From NCBI RefSeq assembly GCF_012489685.1, contig NC_080045.1, positions 873,001-937,000 of the forward strand: a stretch of 64,000 bases of DNA, written 5' to 3'. The notes under the pieces were generated by a model that was not told where the DNA came from, made no database searches, and was given only the letters and a program-made list of their open reading frames with translations. Origin of the DNA: Lotus japonicus. Its lineage: Eukaryota; Streptophyta; Magnoliopsida; Fabales; Fabaceae. This document shows, piece by piece, positions 35,254-44,871 of this stretch. The stretch's first letter is position 1. Every line of letters begins with the position of its first letter. The translations under genes were made by a program, and so were the position numbers.

Positions 35254-35500
35254 GGGGAAACTAATAAGTTTCTGAGTATGTTGATACTCCTTTGCTCGAT
35301 GAGCAGTTTTATTGTTTGGCTATCTAAAAGACAAGCCGGGAAACTAATAAGTTTCTGAGTATGTTGGTACTCTTTGCGCGATGAGAAGTTTGTTGTTTGG
35401 CTATCTAAAGGATAAGTCGGGGAACTATAAGTTTCCAAGTACATTGGTACTCCTTCGCTTTTGAGCAGTTTATTTAGCCATCCAAATGATGAGCCGGGAA
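35254..35500 (+). repeat. Tandem repeat, three ~84-bp units with internal hairpins
   Basis: Units start GGGAAACTAATAAGTTTC, with GAAACT-AATA-AGTTTC and GAGTAT-GTTG-ATACTC both able to form hairpins. In the third unit the second hairpin becomes AGTAC-ATTG-GTACT, keeping its pairing. A smaller GCTC-GAT-GAGC hairpin follows in unit one. It lies in the 5.3-kb solo LTR where the other LTRs carry class I/II hairpin arrays. Confidence 0.75.
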
Positions 35501-35900
35501 GCTTCACTGAGGCGTGAGACTTCATGAAAGCATGGAACTTCACTGAAGCGTGAGACTTCGTGAAAGTGTGTAGATTCACTGAAGCGTGAGACTTCGTGAA
35601 AGCAGAAACTTCACTGAGGCGGGAGACCTCGTGGAGACGGGAACCTTCGTTGAAGCAGGAGACTTTGCGGAGGCGTGAAACTTCACTGATGCGTGAGACT
35701 TCGTGAAGGTGTGGGACTTCATTGAAGCGGGAGACTTCATGAAGGCGCGAAACTTCACTGAAGCGTGAGACTTCGTGAATGCGTGAAACTTCACTGAAGC
35801 GTGAGACTTCGTGAATGTGTGAGATTTCACTGAAGCGTGAGACTTCGTGAAAGCGTAAGACTCCATTGAAGCGTGAGACTTCATGGAAGTGTGAGATTTC
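35501..35900 (+). repeat. Minisatellite of ~18/36-bp units (GCGTGAGACTTC)
   Basis: About 20 degenerate copies of GCGTGAGACTTCRTGAA and GCGTGAAACTTCACTGAA alternate. Each joint gives a small inverted repeat such as CTTC-ACT-GAAG. Its minus strand is open as a His/Ser/Val-rich repeat protein, which is a by-product of the repeat. Confidence 0.85.
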
Positions 35901-35940
35901 ATCGTCGTTTACCCTAGGGCAAACGACAAGGAACATTTGT

Positions 35941-36303
35941 TGTTGGGTCCAGGTGGGCCAGCATCCTGCCTGCAGGTAGCATTCGAAACGGGGCGCTGTC
36001 TGCTACGCTATAAGAAATAACGTTGCGCCCTCACTAACACCAATTGGTTTTGGCGTAGTGGTAAGCGCGTGATCCTACAAGTGGTATCAGAGCCAGGTCC
36101 CGTGTTCGAATCCCACGGAAGGCATGCTGTGCAGCTAGTTTGGCTGGCAGGTGCTGGGGGGGATTGTTGGGTCCAGGTGGGCCAGCATCCTGCCTGCAGG
36201 TAGCATTCGAAACGGGGCGCTGTCTGCTACGCTATAAGAAATAACGTTGCGCCCTCACTAACACCAATTGGTTTTGGCGTAGTGGTAAGCGCGTGATCCT
36301 ACA
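35941..36303 (+). mobile_element. TRIM (terminal-repeat retrotransposon in miniature), 363 bp
   Basis: Two LTRs of 139 bp (35941-36079 and 36165-36303), identical by eye, start TGTTGGGTCC and end GATCCTACA. They flank only 85 bp. PBS TGGTATCAGAGCC is at 36082-36094 and the short purine run GGGGGGGATT is just before the second LTR. Target duplication TTTGT lies at 35936-35940 and 36304-36308. It is non-coding and must be mobilised by another element. LTR identity indicates a recent insertion into the solo LTR. Confidence 0.95.
36051..36113 (+). promoter_or_regulatory. tRNA-like pol III A and B boxes spanning the TRIM LTR/PBS joint
   Basis: TGGCGTAGTGG (36051-36061) fits a tRNA A box and TGTTCGAATCC (36103-36113) is one base from the B-box consensus, 41 bp apart. 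The B box sits in a T-arm-like hairpin, CCGTG-TTCGAATCC-CACGG. The A box lies in the LTR end and the B box lies after the PBS. Transcription is not shown; this is motif evidence only. Confidence 0.5.
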
Positions 36304-36619
36304 TTTGTTTAGTTAGACACTTGTACGTTGGGAGGACGATACATTGTTTGACTAACCTTATCACCTAACTTCATATGTTGAGATTTTGATGATTTGATAT
36401 TGGTGAACATCTTTATGTTATTTGTTGAATTGTTGAGATATTGAATATTGTGCTGTTACTAGAGATTCGATAACATGCCATGTATATACCTTAGGGTAGG
36501 CAATGCAGAACTTATATGTATATATACAACATATATATACCCCCTTATTCTTCACATGTTGCTTGTATTATTTATCATATTTTGTGAGTTGACCCTCGCG
36601 CCTTGGCTTTGTGTTCATG

Positions 36620-37243
36620 TTTGTGTTTGGGCGGTCGGCCTGCTGCCAAACGTTCAACAGTTGATTCGTGATGGTTCGTCGTTCGGGGAGGACCCGGAGC
36701 GAAATGACTATTACTGAGCCTTCGACGTGGACCCGGACTTCTTGCAGAATCGGATGAGGGTCGATGTTAGGGGTGTAGTATATCGGGTGTCGTTGTCATA
36801 GCTCTGATTGTCATTTCTTATTTTGGGGCAGGGTAGGTCCCCGACTATTAGCTTTTTGTGTGGTTCTCTTCCATGAGGATCACAGGGAGTTTGTCGGACG
36901 TAGGAGGTCTTTTGAAAGCCGTTCTGGGCTGACTTACTTTCTTGGATGACTGTATTTATAAAACTTATGACTCTGACTATGGGTCACACTAATTTGCCTG
37001 CGGGCACTACTTTCAGTTACTTGATGTTACTTTCCGTCACTTGAGGACACTCGTGACGATGTTTTTAGTTGCAGCGAGGGTTGTACTTATACTGTATATT
37101 AGTCGCTGTTAATCGCGATTGGGTTGAGTCTTTATTTCAACAAGTCATTTTATTTAAACAAAACGAGAAAAAAAAATACCTGCTTTTCCGCTTTATTTTA
37201 TTTTTGAGTTACTAAAGTGACACCCGGAAATCGGGGTGTTACA
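36620..37243 (+). other. 3' end of the 5.3-kb solo LTR
   Basis: From about 36590 (GTTGACCCTCGCGCCTTGG) this segment aligns with the last 0.7 kb of the other second-family LTRs, ending TACTAAAGTGACACCC then GGGGTGTTACA. The coding-like segment of the other copies is not preserved here; only its lead-in (GGGCGGTCGGCCTGCTGCC) is recognisable. Confidence 0.7.
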
Positions 37244-37322
37244 ATAATTGTTCATACCAAAACATTAACTTGTAATCATCAAAACATAGAATTGTACTAC
37301 ATGATCAAAACTTGATCTTACA
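37244..37322 (-). repeat. 5' LTR of the old element, outer end
   Basis: Starts with the duplicated ATAAT and ends CTTGATCTTACA, the TG start of the LTR on the minus strand. The satellite follows at once (GGAAGGGACTC). With 30809-31946 it restores a 1212-bp LTR. Confidence 0.92.
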
Positions 37323-37757
37323 GGAAGGGACTCTTTGTTTGTCATGGCTTGCCTTGTTGCCCAAATGGTTTCCTTATGTCAAGGTGCCCCCGTGAATTCC
37401 CATGTCAATATTTGAGAATTCTTGCCCCGATGATGGATTTCCCAAGGCTAACCTATGCGAATTTGGGTGGAAAATGAGTTTTCAAGGGAAAATCTCAAGT
37501 TGGAAGGGACTCTTTGTTTGCCATACCTTGCCTCGTTGCCCAAATTCTTTTCTTTTGCCAAGGTGCCCCCGTGAGCTCTCATGTCAATATTTGAGAATTC
37601 TTGCCCCGATATTGGATTTCCCAATGCTAACCTATACGAATTTGGGTGGAAAATGAGTTTTCAAGGGAAAATCTCAAGTTGGAAGGGGAACTTGGTTTGT
37701 CATGGCAAGCCTCGTTGCCCAATGGTTTGCATGTGTCAAGGTGCCACCGTGAGCTCC
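37323..37757. repeat. Satellite DNA, ~2.4 monomers between two insertions
   Basis: Same ~178-bp repeat and same direction as the left and right blocks. It shows that the whole 3608-37322 complex and the 37758-55718 complex sit inside one satellite array. Confidence 0.95.
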
Positions 37758-38222
37758 TGTAACACCCCGATTTCCGAGTGTCACTTTAGTAACTAAAAAT
37801 AAACTTTACGCGGAAAACAGGTAATTTTTTTTTCCGTTTGATTCCTTTAAAATAAAGCGATAGAAAATAAAGACATAACCCAGCATCTAAACTAACCGAT
37901 ATACAACATACACAGGTACAGCCTCAGCTGCACGTCAACGTCACGCGCACTCGCAGTGATCTCAAAGTAGTGTGCTCGTAGGCAAATATGTACAGAACCA
38001 GTTATGTAAGTAAGAAAGTTTTAAGTACAGTCATCCAAGAGAAAGTCGGCTCCAAAATGGCCTAAACAAAAGACCCCTATAGTCCGACAGACTCTCTGTG
38101 ATTCCCCATCAAGAGAACCACACAAAAAGCCATGCATCGGGAACCTACTCTGTCCCAAAAGTAAGACGAATCAGAGCTCTACACAAAATATGACGCTGCC
38201 TAACCTACCCTCCCAGTACTGC

Positions 38223-38867
38223 TCATAGCTCCTCCTCCTCTCCCTCGTCGCTCGGCGAGTAGCTGTCCCCACTGCTGTCGGAGTCCGAGTCGGAATCCAC
38301 CGTGATCATCTCGGTGTCCAAGTCCACGACCTCCCTCCTAACTGTCCTGCGCACCGTCCTAGTCAAGCCCGTCTCAACATCCACCTCTCCAGTAAGAACA
38401 TCCTCCTCCACCACCCGAACCAGGGGTTCCACACGGTAGTCGCGCGGTGGAGAAAAAGGATAACGACATGAGGCAGATGGAACAACAGACTCCCTCTTCG
38501 GCTGCACAAGCCTCGAGGACGACGCCACGTCGGTAGGATCGATAGCAGTAGCAGGAGGTGGCGCAACAGGTGTAGCAACAACAACCTCGATCTCAGCTAG
38601 GTCCTGGTCATCGGAAGAAGATGAAATCGGAGGTGGTGCAGGTGGTCCTCGACCAGTACCTGGTCCACAGCGAACTGAAGGCGGCAAGTCAAAGCTCAGC
38701 TCCATGCGTCCACGCTCGTCCGTTCGGTCCTCCATGACCCTTCCCCGGTACGTCGCTCAGTGACCCGCAACATCGATCACCCAAGCGGTGGGGGCATGAC
38801 GGTCCACCAACTCATACCTGATCCCCCCCGAGGGAGAGACCATCGAAAACCAGTCCGCCATCGACAT
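38223..38867 (-). pseudogene. Coding-like segment inside the LTR, longest copy (215 codons, one stop)
   Basis: Frame from MSMADWFSMVSPSGGIRYELV, with one TGA at 38757-38759 (Arg in the copy at 26614-26907), to DSYSPSDEGEEEEL. Order: conserved N-terminal part of about 75 residues, Pro-rich part, basic/Val-rich part (RTVRRTVRREVVDLD), and an acidic Ser/Asp/Glu tail. Unknown function; no match I can name. An 11-codon gap relative to the solo-LTR copy (CEHLTKGVLRR) keeps the frame. It may be a domesticated or captured gene piece carried in the LTR. Confidence 0.5.
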
Positions 38868-39287
38868 CTGGCAGCAGGCCGACCGTCCAAACACAAACAT
38901 GAAACCAAAGCCAAAGCGCTAGGGTCAACTCACGGAAATAAGTAATTATACACTCAACATGTGATTGGGGTATAAATATATCTGTTTATATATATTAATA
39001 ATCCTAGCATGTTATTAGCTCTAACAATGCTTCAATAATTCAAACAGCATACAATCCCAGTCAGAGTGAATGTATGCGTGAAATGCAATTCAATATGATC
39101 CGGATAGTTGTTTGGGATGGGCACCACGAGACCGCACGACACAGGCCTAGTGTCGCCAACTCTGCTCGGATGTCGCTTACAAACCCATGCATAGTCGGAT
39201 CAGCCCCAACCATCAATGGTCGTGCCACTCTGCCCGCTATGCCGAAGATACACCCAGATGTTCTTCGATGAAGGCAATTCCCCAACC

Positions 39288-39345
39288 TTCGTGAAGCATT
39301 CCCGTTCTTCACCATTCGTGAAGCATTCCCGTTCTTCACTGGAGC
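39288..39345 (-). repeat. Hairpin minisatellite class I, left arm (two units)
   Basis: Two units of GTGAAG-CATTCCCGTT-CTTCAC. The stem has changed from GTGAAC/TTCAC in the solo LTR to GTGAAG/CTTCAC, a paired change. One class II unit follows at about 39460-39490. Confidence 0.78.
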
Positions 39346-40312
39346 CCAATCTTTCGATTGTACAAACCCCAAATGATGCATGATGCAATATGGTTAGCCA
39401 AACATCGAATCGTCCTCCCAACGCAAGTGTTTAGCTCAAAACCCAATCTCGAAACCCAAGAGTTAGTGTCGGTCAATACAACAAAACTCCAACAACAAGA
39501 GTACTAAGGCACTCGGTGACTTTCAATCATCACCGTGGCTCACCCCCGTGATGTCCACCAATTCTTAAGAACCCATAACAAAAGTCGACTTTTCCCAGTC
39601 TTTCGCAATTATTTCCCCTTTAGATTCCCTATGGTTTATTCGTTAATAAAAATGTTTCGAATTGAATTAGTCAAGTTATGAGTTTGTTTCTCGAAGTCTA
39701 AGTTTCCCAAAGTCTCTAGTTTTCAAAATTCTATTCATTCCAAGTTTTCCAAAAACCCACCAAAAGCAATTCCCAGGGAAGGTCTAAGTATACCAACGAA
39801 TGGCTAAGTCTCAAACCCCACGTTTGAACTTGCCTAGGGTTGTTTCCCCAACCCGAAACATCAACTATAACCAGTTCACTGATTCCCCACTCCGAAGTTG
39901 CGTCAAAACGCACAATTCAATAACATCTCAATATCATAAGTTATGGAAAACATCATAACATTAATTCATCATCATAATCAATATCAAAGTAATGCATAAG
40001 TCGAATTTATCGACGCCTATCACGCAGTCTTAGCTAATAGGTAAGTTGCCCTAACCTCGAGTTGCTCCAGCCTCGTGGTCTAAGTTTCCTTCACACACTT
40101 GCTCTGAGAAACCCAAAGTTCCTTCAACTGAACCTCGGAGAAAACAAAGCAGAAATCCAAACAAAATCGATTAGCTCGATCACAATACAACTCATTAACG
40201 ATAGACAAAGCATCGAAGCTTCAGAATACAACAATCGAGTACGAAAAGACAAGTTTTCGAAAACAAAAAACTCCCCCCCCCACACAAACATGCTCTCGGC
40301 CACTATGCACAA

Positions 40313-41680
40313 TTAGGGGGGTCGGAACCCTGGACTGTACGCACGATAGTATTCACTTTTCGGAAGTCCGACAACGCTAATTTCTTTGGTTCGAAACCTT
40401 AGATTCGAGCGATGGATGAAGACTTTTTCTATTTGGGACTTCTAACGAAGTTTTCGTCTGTATAGCCAGATTTGTTTCGACGTTTCCAATCTTTCTCCAG
40501 AACAAAGTTTTGTCGTCTGACCATCACAGCAAAAAGTAGTTTTTCGGAACAGATTAACTTACACCGCTTTTGGGATTTTAGATATCGTTTTTCCCAAATG
40601 TTAGAGATTTGTTTTGAGTTCAGGAATTATGTCGCCAAAATCTCTCTTAGAATTCATCGGTGAACGTGTTGCAAAAATCGGAATCGCGAAATTTTCATTT
40701 TCCCGCGATTTCACTCTCCTATAAATAGTCGAAAAAGCAAAATATCTCCCATTTTCTTTCTCTTGAGGCCGTGAGTTGTGGAGAGGAGAGGGAGAGGAGA
40801 TTTTCGCCGAAACTCGACCGATCTTCGCGCAGTTCGTTCCTACTTCAAGGTATCAAGGTAACTAGCTTGATTCTTACCTCTGATTACTGTTTCTACTGCA
40901 TTTCTGTAGTCGTTTCTATGCTCACAGTTTTGAGCTTTTTGTAAAACTGTCCGTTTTTCCTGATTTCTCGCTTGGGTTATCTTCCCTACGTGCCCAAGAG
41001 CCTAAAACCTCCGTCAGTATTCGCCGATTGTGATCGAGTTGTCCAAGATCTGAAAAACTATTTCAAAACCCTTTTTGCGCACATTTCGAAACTTTACTGT
41101 CGAAAAGTCGTAATCTGACTTCGTGCCTTTAGGATTTGTTGTCACGGATGTTGTTAGGATCATTGCTGTCAAATTTGTTTTCTGAACTGATAACTTTGAG
41201 GTTTTGAGCTTTTATTTTGGACCAAAACGCCCCTGAACGGCCGTATTTTGATCCTATTGTCCGAAAATTGTTCCGACAGTTTCTTTGCCTTAGTTTTACC
41301 CTAAAACTACATTGTAAACAGATTTGATCGAAGAAAAAGAGCCGGAGCTCTTTTTCCTTTTTGGCCGAGAGCTATGTAGTGAGGGGGGGAAGTTTTCATT
41401 TTCGAAAACTTGTCTTTTCGTACCCGATTGTCATATTCTGAAGCTTTAATGCTTTGTCTATCGTTTATGTGTTGTATTGCGATCGAACTAATCGATTTTG
41501 TTTGGATTCTGCTTTGTTTTTCTCCGAGGTTCAGTTGAAGGAACTTTGGGAGTTTCAGAGCATTTGTGTGAAGGAGATTTAGACCACGAGACTGGAGCAG
41601 CTCGAGGTTAGGGCAACTTACTATTAGCTATGACTGCATGATAGGCGTCGATGAATTCGACTTATGCTTTATGTTGATAT
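40313..41680 (+). mobile_element. Right arm of the inverted LTR pair, first part (plus sense)
   Basis: Starts about 0.3 kb inside the LTR (CCCTGGACTGTACGCACGATAG, compare the complement of the solo LTR near 29510) and contains the TATA box CCTATAAATAG at about 40729-40739. From about 41385 it is the inverted copy of the left arm. It is split at 41680 by the SIRE-type element and continues at 53845. Confidence 0.85.
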
Positions 41681-42888
41681 TGTAAGATCAAGTTTTGATC
41701 TAGTAGTACAACTCTATGTTTTGATGATTACAAGTTAACCTTTTGATATGAACAATTGTGGTACTCTAACGTGTTTTTCTGAGTGTGCTATTTACAGGCT
41801 CTGACCTCAACTCAATCTCACACAAATCAGAAGCACTGTGTATAAAGAGCGACCCAAGCAACGCTTTCGCATTCACCATGTTCAGTATGAACAGTGGAAA
41901 AGCTTCAGAAGTTCTGAAGTTATACAAACTCTGATGTGGACTCAGTCACTAGAAGTTCTGAAGATCCAGAAAGTCTGATAACCAAGAAACACTGAAGGCT
42001 CAGATATTCTAATGGTATAGAAGACTCTGAAGATCCAGACGCTGATTAGTGAAATTCTGATGTCCAGAAGCAAGATACTCTGTAGACCATGTACTTCCCT
42101 CTGAGTTCAGAATCAGAAGAAACAATGGTCAGAGGATCTGGGCTTTCCCTCTGACTCTGATCAACCGGCTTCACAAGTTCCAATATGAAGCATTCCCCTG
42201 ATCAGAAGTCTCCTAGGTTTAAAGGTCAAGTCGCTATCCAAGTACAAAAGCAACTGTACCTCCCTGACGACCTACCTAACAGTCTCAGACATAGCAGAAG
42301 CTGGATTTTCCAGAACTGCCCTCCAACGGTAGCATTTTCCATGCAACGCTCAACCCTAATCCTTGGAGTATATAAAGAGGCTGAAGACTGAAAGAAGCGG
42401 CTAGAAGCATTCATATACGCGCAAGACAGTTTCAAATTCTTCTAAGCTTTCTTTCATCTGAAATTCATTGAGTTTACTATTAGCTTTTTAGAAGCAAATC
42501 TCTTGTAAACAATTCTTTGATAAACAGTTTGTTTAGTTCCTTTAGGAGATCAAGGTTGATCGGATCCTAGAGAAGACTAAGAGAGTGAATCTTAGTGTGA
42601 GCTAAGTCAGTGTAATTGTTAGTCACTTGTAGGTTTCAAGTGCAGTAGTAACAAATCTCTGATTAGTGGATTGCCTTCATTCTAAGAAGGAAGAAATCAC
42701 CTTCACGGGTGGACTAGACTAGCTTGAGTGATTCATCAAGTGAACCAGGATAAAATCCTTGTGTGCTTTTCTATCTCTTATCTTTAGCACTTAAAGTTCT
42801 CGAAAGATTTGTCAAAATCTTTAAGGTGGAATCTTTATACTGAAAACGTTATTCAAACCCCCCCTTTCTACCGTTTTTCATACCTTCA
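41681..42888 (+). repeat. 5' LTR of the plus-strand SIRE-type element
   Basis: 1208 bp, TGTAAGATC...CATACCTTCA. TATA box TATATAAAG at 42369-42377 is the likely start of the genomic RNA. The upstream half is dense in TCTGA/TCAGA words. Confidence 0.96.
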
Positions 42889-42890
42889 AT

Positions 42891-42902
42891 TGGTATCAGA
42901 GC
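42891..42902 (+). other. Primer-binding site (initiator tRNA-Met)
   Basis: TGGTATCAGAGC two bases after the LTR. Confidence 0.94.
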
Positions 42903-42960
42903 GCAAGTTCTGATTACCACACCTAACAGTGTTCAGTGATCCGGGCCGGTGTGAAAAACA

Positions 42961-44871
42961 ATGGCTGCCACCACCAGTGAAACTCAAAGAGATGGTTACA
43001 ATGCAAAGCCTCCTATGTTCGACGGTCAAAGGTTCGAATACTGGAAAGATAGACTGGAAAGTTTCTTTCTGGGTTTCGATGCAGATCTCTGGGATATTAT
43101 TGTGGATGGCTACGAGCGTCCAGTTGATGCAGATGGCAAGAAGATCCCAAGGTCAGAGATGACTGCAGATCAAAAGAAGCTGTACTCACAACATCACAAA
43201 GCAAGAGCAATTCTTCTAAGTGCTATTTCCTATGAAGAGTACCAGAAGATTACAGATCGTGAGTTTGCGAAAGGCATTTTCGAATCTCTGAAGATGTCTC
43301 ATGAAGGAAACAAGAAAGTCAAAGAATCAAAGGCATTGTCTTTGATACAAAAGTATGAATCCTTCATCATGGAGCCAAATGAGTCCATTGAAGAAATGTT
43401 CTCCAGATTTCTGTTGCTTGTAGCTGGCATACGACCTCTCAACAAGAGCTACACAACAAAAGATCATGTCATAAGGGTCATCAGGTGTCTTCCTGAAAGT
43501 TGGATGCCTTTAGTGACTTCAATAGAGCTCACGAGAGATGTTGAGAATATGAGTTTAGAAGAACTCATCAGCATTTTGAAATGCCATGAGCTGAAGCGCT
43601 CAGAGATGCAAGATCTGAGGAAAAAGTCCATAGCCTTGAAATCTAAATCTTAAAAGGCTAAGGCTGAGAAGTCAAAAGCTCTTCAAGCTGAAGAAGAGGA
43701 ATCTGAAGAAGCATCAGAAGATTCTAATGAAGATGAGCTGACTCTGATCTCCAAGAGACTCAATCGCATCTGGAAGCACAGGCAGAGCAAATACAAAGGC
43801 TCTGGAAAGGCAAAAGGAAAGTCTGAATCCTCAGGTCAGAAGAAGTCCTCACTTAAGGAAGTCACATGCTTTGAGTGCAAAGAATCAGGGCACTACAAAA
43901 GTGACTGTCCAAAGTTGAAGAAGGACAAGAAGCCAAAGAAGCACTTCAAGACAAAGAAGAGTCTGATGGTGACATTTGATGAATCAGAGTCAGAGGATGT
44001 TGACTCTGATGGTGAAGTCCAAGGACTCATGGCTATTGTCAAAGACAAGGAAGCAGAGTCAAAGGGAGCTGTTGACTCTGACTCAGAATTAGAAGGAGAT
44101 CCTAACTCAGACGATGAAAATGAGGTATTCGCTTCGTTCTCTACCTCTGAACTGAAACATGCATTGTCTGATATCATGGATAAGTATAACTCCTTATTGT
44201 CTAAGCATAAGAAGCTGAAAAAGAACTTATCTGCTGTTTCCAAGACTCCTTCTGAACATGAGAAAATTATTTCTGATTTGAAAAATGATAATCATGCTTT
44301 GATTAATTCTAACTCTGTGCTTAAGAACCAGATTGCTAAGTTAGAAGAAATTGTTGCCTGTGATGCCTCTGATTGTAGAAATGAGTCTAAGTATGAAAAG
44401 TCTTTTCAAAGATTCCTAGCTAAAAGCGTGGATAGAAGCTTAATGGCTTCAATGATCTATGGCGTAAGCAGAAATGTAATGCATGGCATTGGCTATTCTA
44501 AACCAATTAGAAATGAGCCTTATGTGTCTAAAGCTAAATCCTTGTATGAATGCTTTGTTCCCTCTGGTACCATATTGCCTGATCCTTTACCTGCTAAAGT
44601 TGCTAAAAACCCTCTTAAAAAGGGATCCTTCTCTATGACTAAATATCATGCAAATATTCCTTTAAAATATCATGTTGAGACACCCAAGGTGATCAGAACC
44701 TCTGGGGTAACTAACAAGAGAGGACCCAGAAAGTGGGTACCTAAGGACAAGATTATCTATGTTGCAGATATCCTTGATAGCTCCACTGAAACACCAATCA
44801 TGGTATCAGGACAGTGGATGCTCGCGTCACATGACGGGAGAAAGGCGTATGTTCCGAGAGCTGAAACTTAA
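42961..44871 (+). pseudogene. Gag polyprotein, plus-strand copy (one premature stop)
   Basis: 1911 bp from MAATTSETQRDGYNAK, in context ACAATGG. N-terminal UBN2-like capsid region, one CCHC knuckle (CFECKESGHYKSDC, about codon 305), acidic DESESEDVDSDGE region, coiled coil and the conserved MASMIYGVSRN tail. A GAA-to-TAA change at 43651-43653, before the knuckle, would stop translation at 230 residues. The frame then stays open to KAYVPRAET at 44871, overlapping pol by 113 bp from the pol ATG. Gag packages the RNA and forms the particle. Confidence 0.93.

Larger units (their letters stand above)
31947..37243 (+). mobile_element. Solo LTR (5297 bp), related family, with an internal TRIM
   Basis: Starts TGTAAGACCC and ends GGAAATCGGGGTGTTACA, with target duplication ATAAT at 31942-31946 and 37244-37248. 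The 5' third and the 3' end match the second-family LTRs at 26199-29818 and 37758-55718 in the opposite or same sense, but the middle is different and longer. It holds a C-rich stretch (about 32870-34180), an 84-bp tandem repeat (35254-35500), a GAGACTTC minisatellite (35501-35900) and a TRIM (35941-36303). No gag-pol lies between, so it is a solo LTR or an LTR-derived unit. It interrupts the 5' LTR of the old SIRE-type element. Confidence 0.9.
4330..37322 (-). mobile_element. Old SIRE/Maximus-type copia element carrying nested insertions
   Basis: Read on the minus strand: 5' LTR 37322-30809 (split by a solo LTR), PBS 30806-30795, gag 30735-29819 and 26198-25199 (split by a solo LTR), pol 25311-22675 and 10551-10270 (split by a complete element), extra ORF 9828-6940, antisense ORF 6327-6719, PPT, and 3' LTR 5541-4330. 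Removing the three insertions and their target duplications leaves about 11.9 kb, close to the 12.1-kb younger copies. Pol has internal deletions and frameshifts, so this is the oldest SIRE-type copy here. No clean target duplication is visible, because its left LTR adjoins a second gag instead of satellite. Confidence 0.9.
37758..40312 (-). mobile_element. Left arm of an inverted LTR pair (second family, minus sense)
   Basis: Begins TGTAACACCCCGATTTCC, the complement of the LTR 3' end, and follows the solo LTR 26199-28450 closely. Similarity ends around 40296-40312, where the sequence turns into the start of an oppositely oriented copy. The 5' third of this LTR copy is missing. No target duplication is seen: the flank before 37758 is GCTCC and that after 55718 is TTTCC. 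Confidence 0.85.

Noticed and set aside
35199..35936. 245-codon minus-strand ORF with HEVSRFSEVSR repeats
   Set aside because: It translates the GAGACTTC minisatellite; the frame is open only because the unit is a multiple of three without stops.
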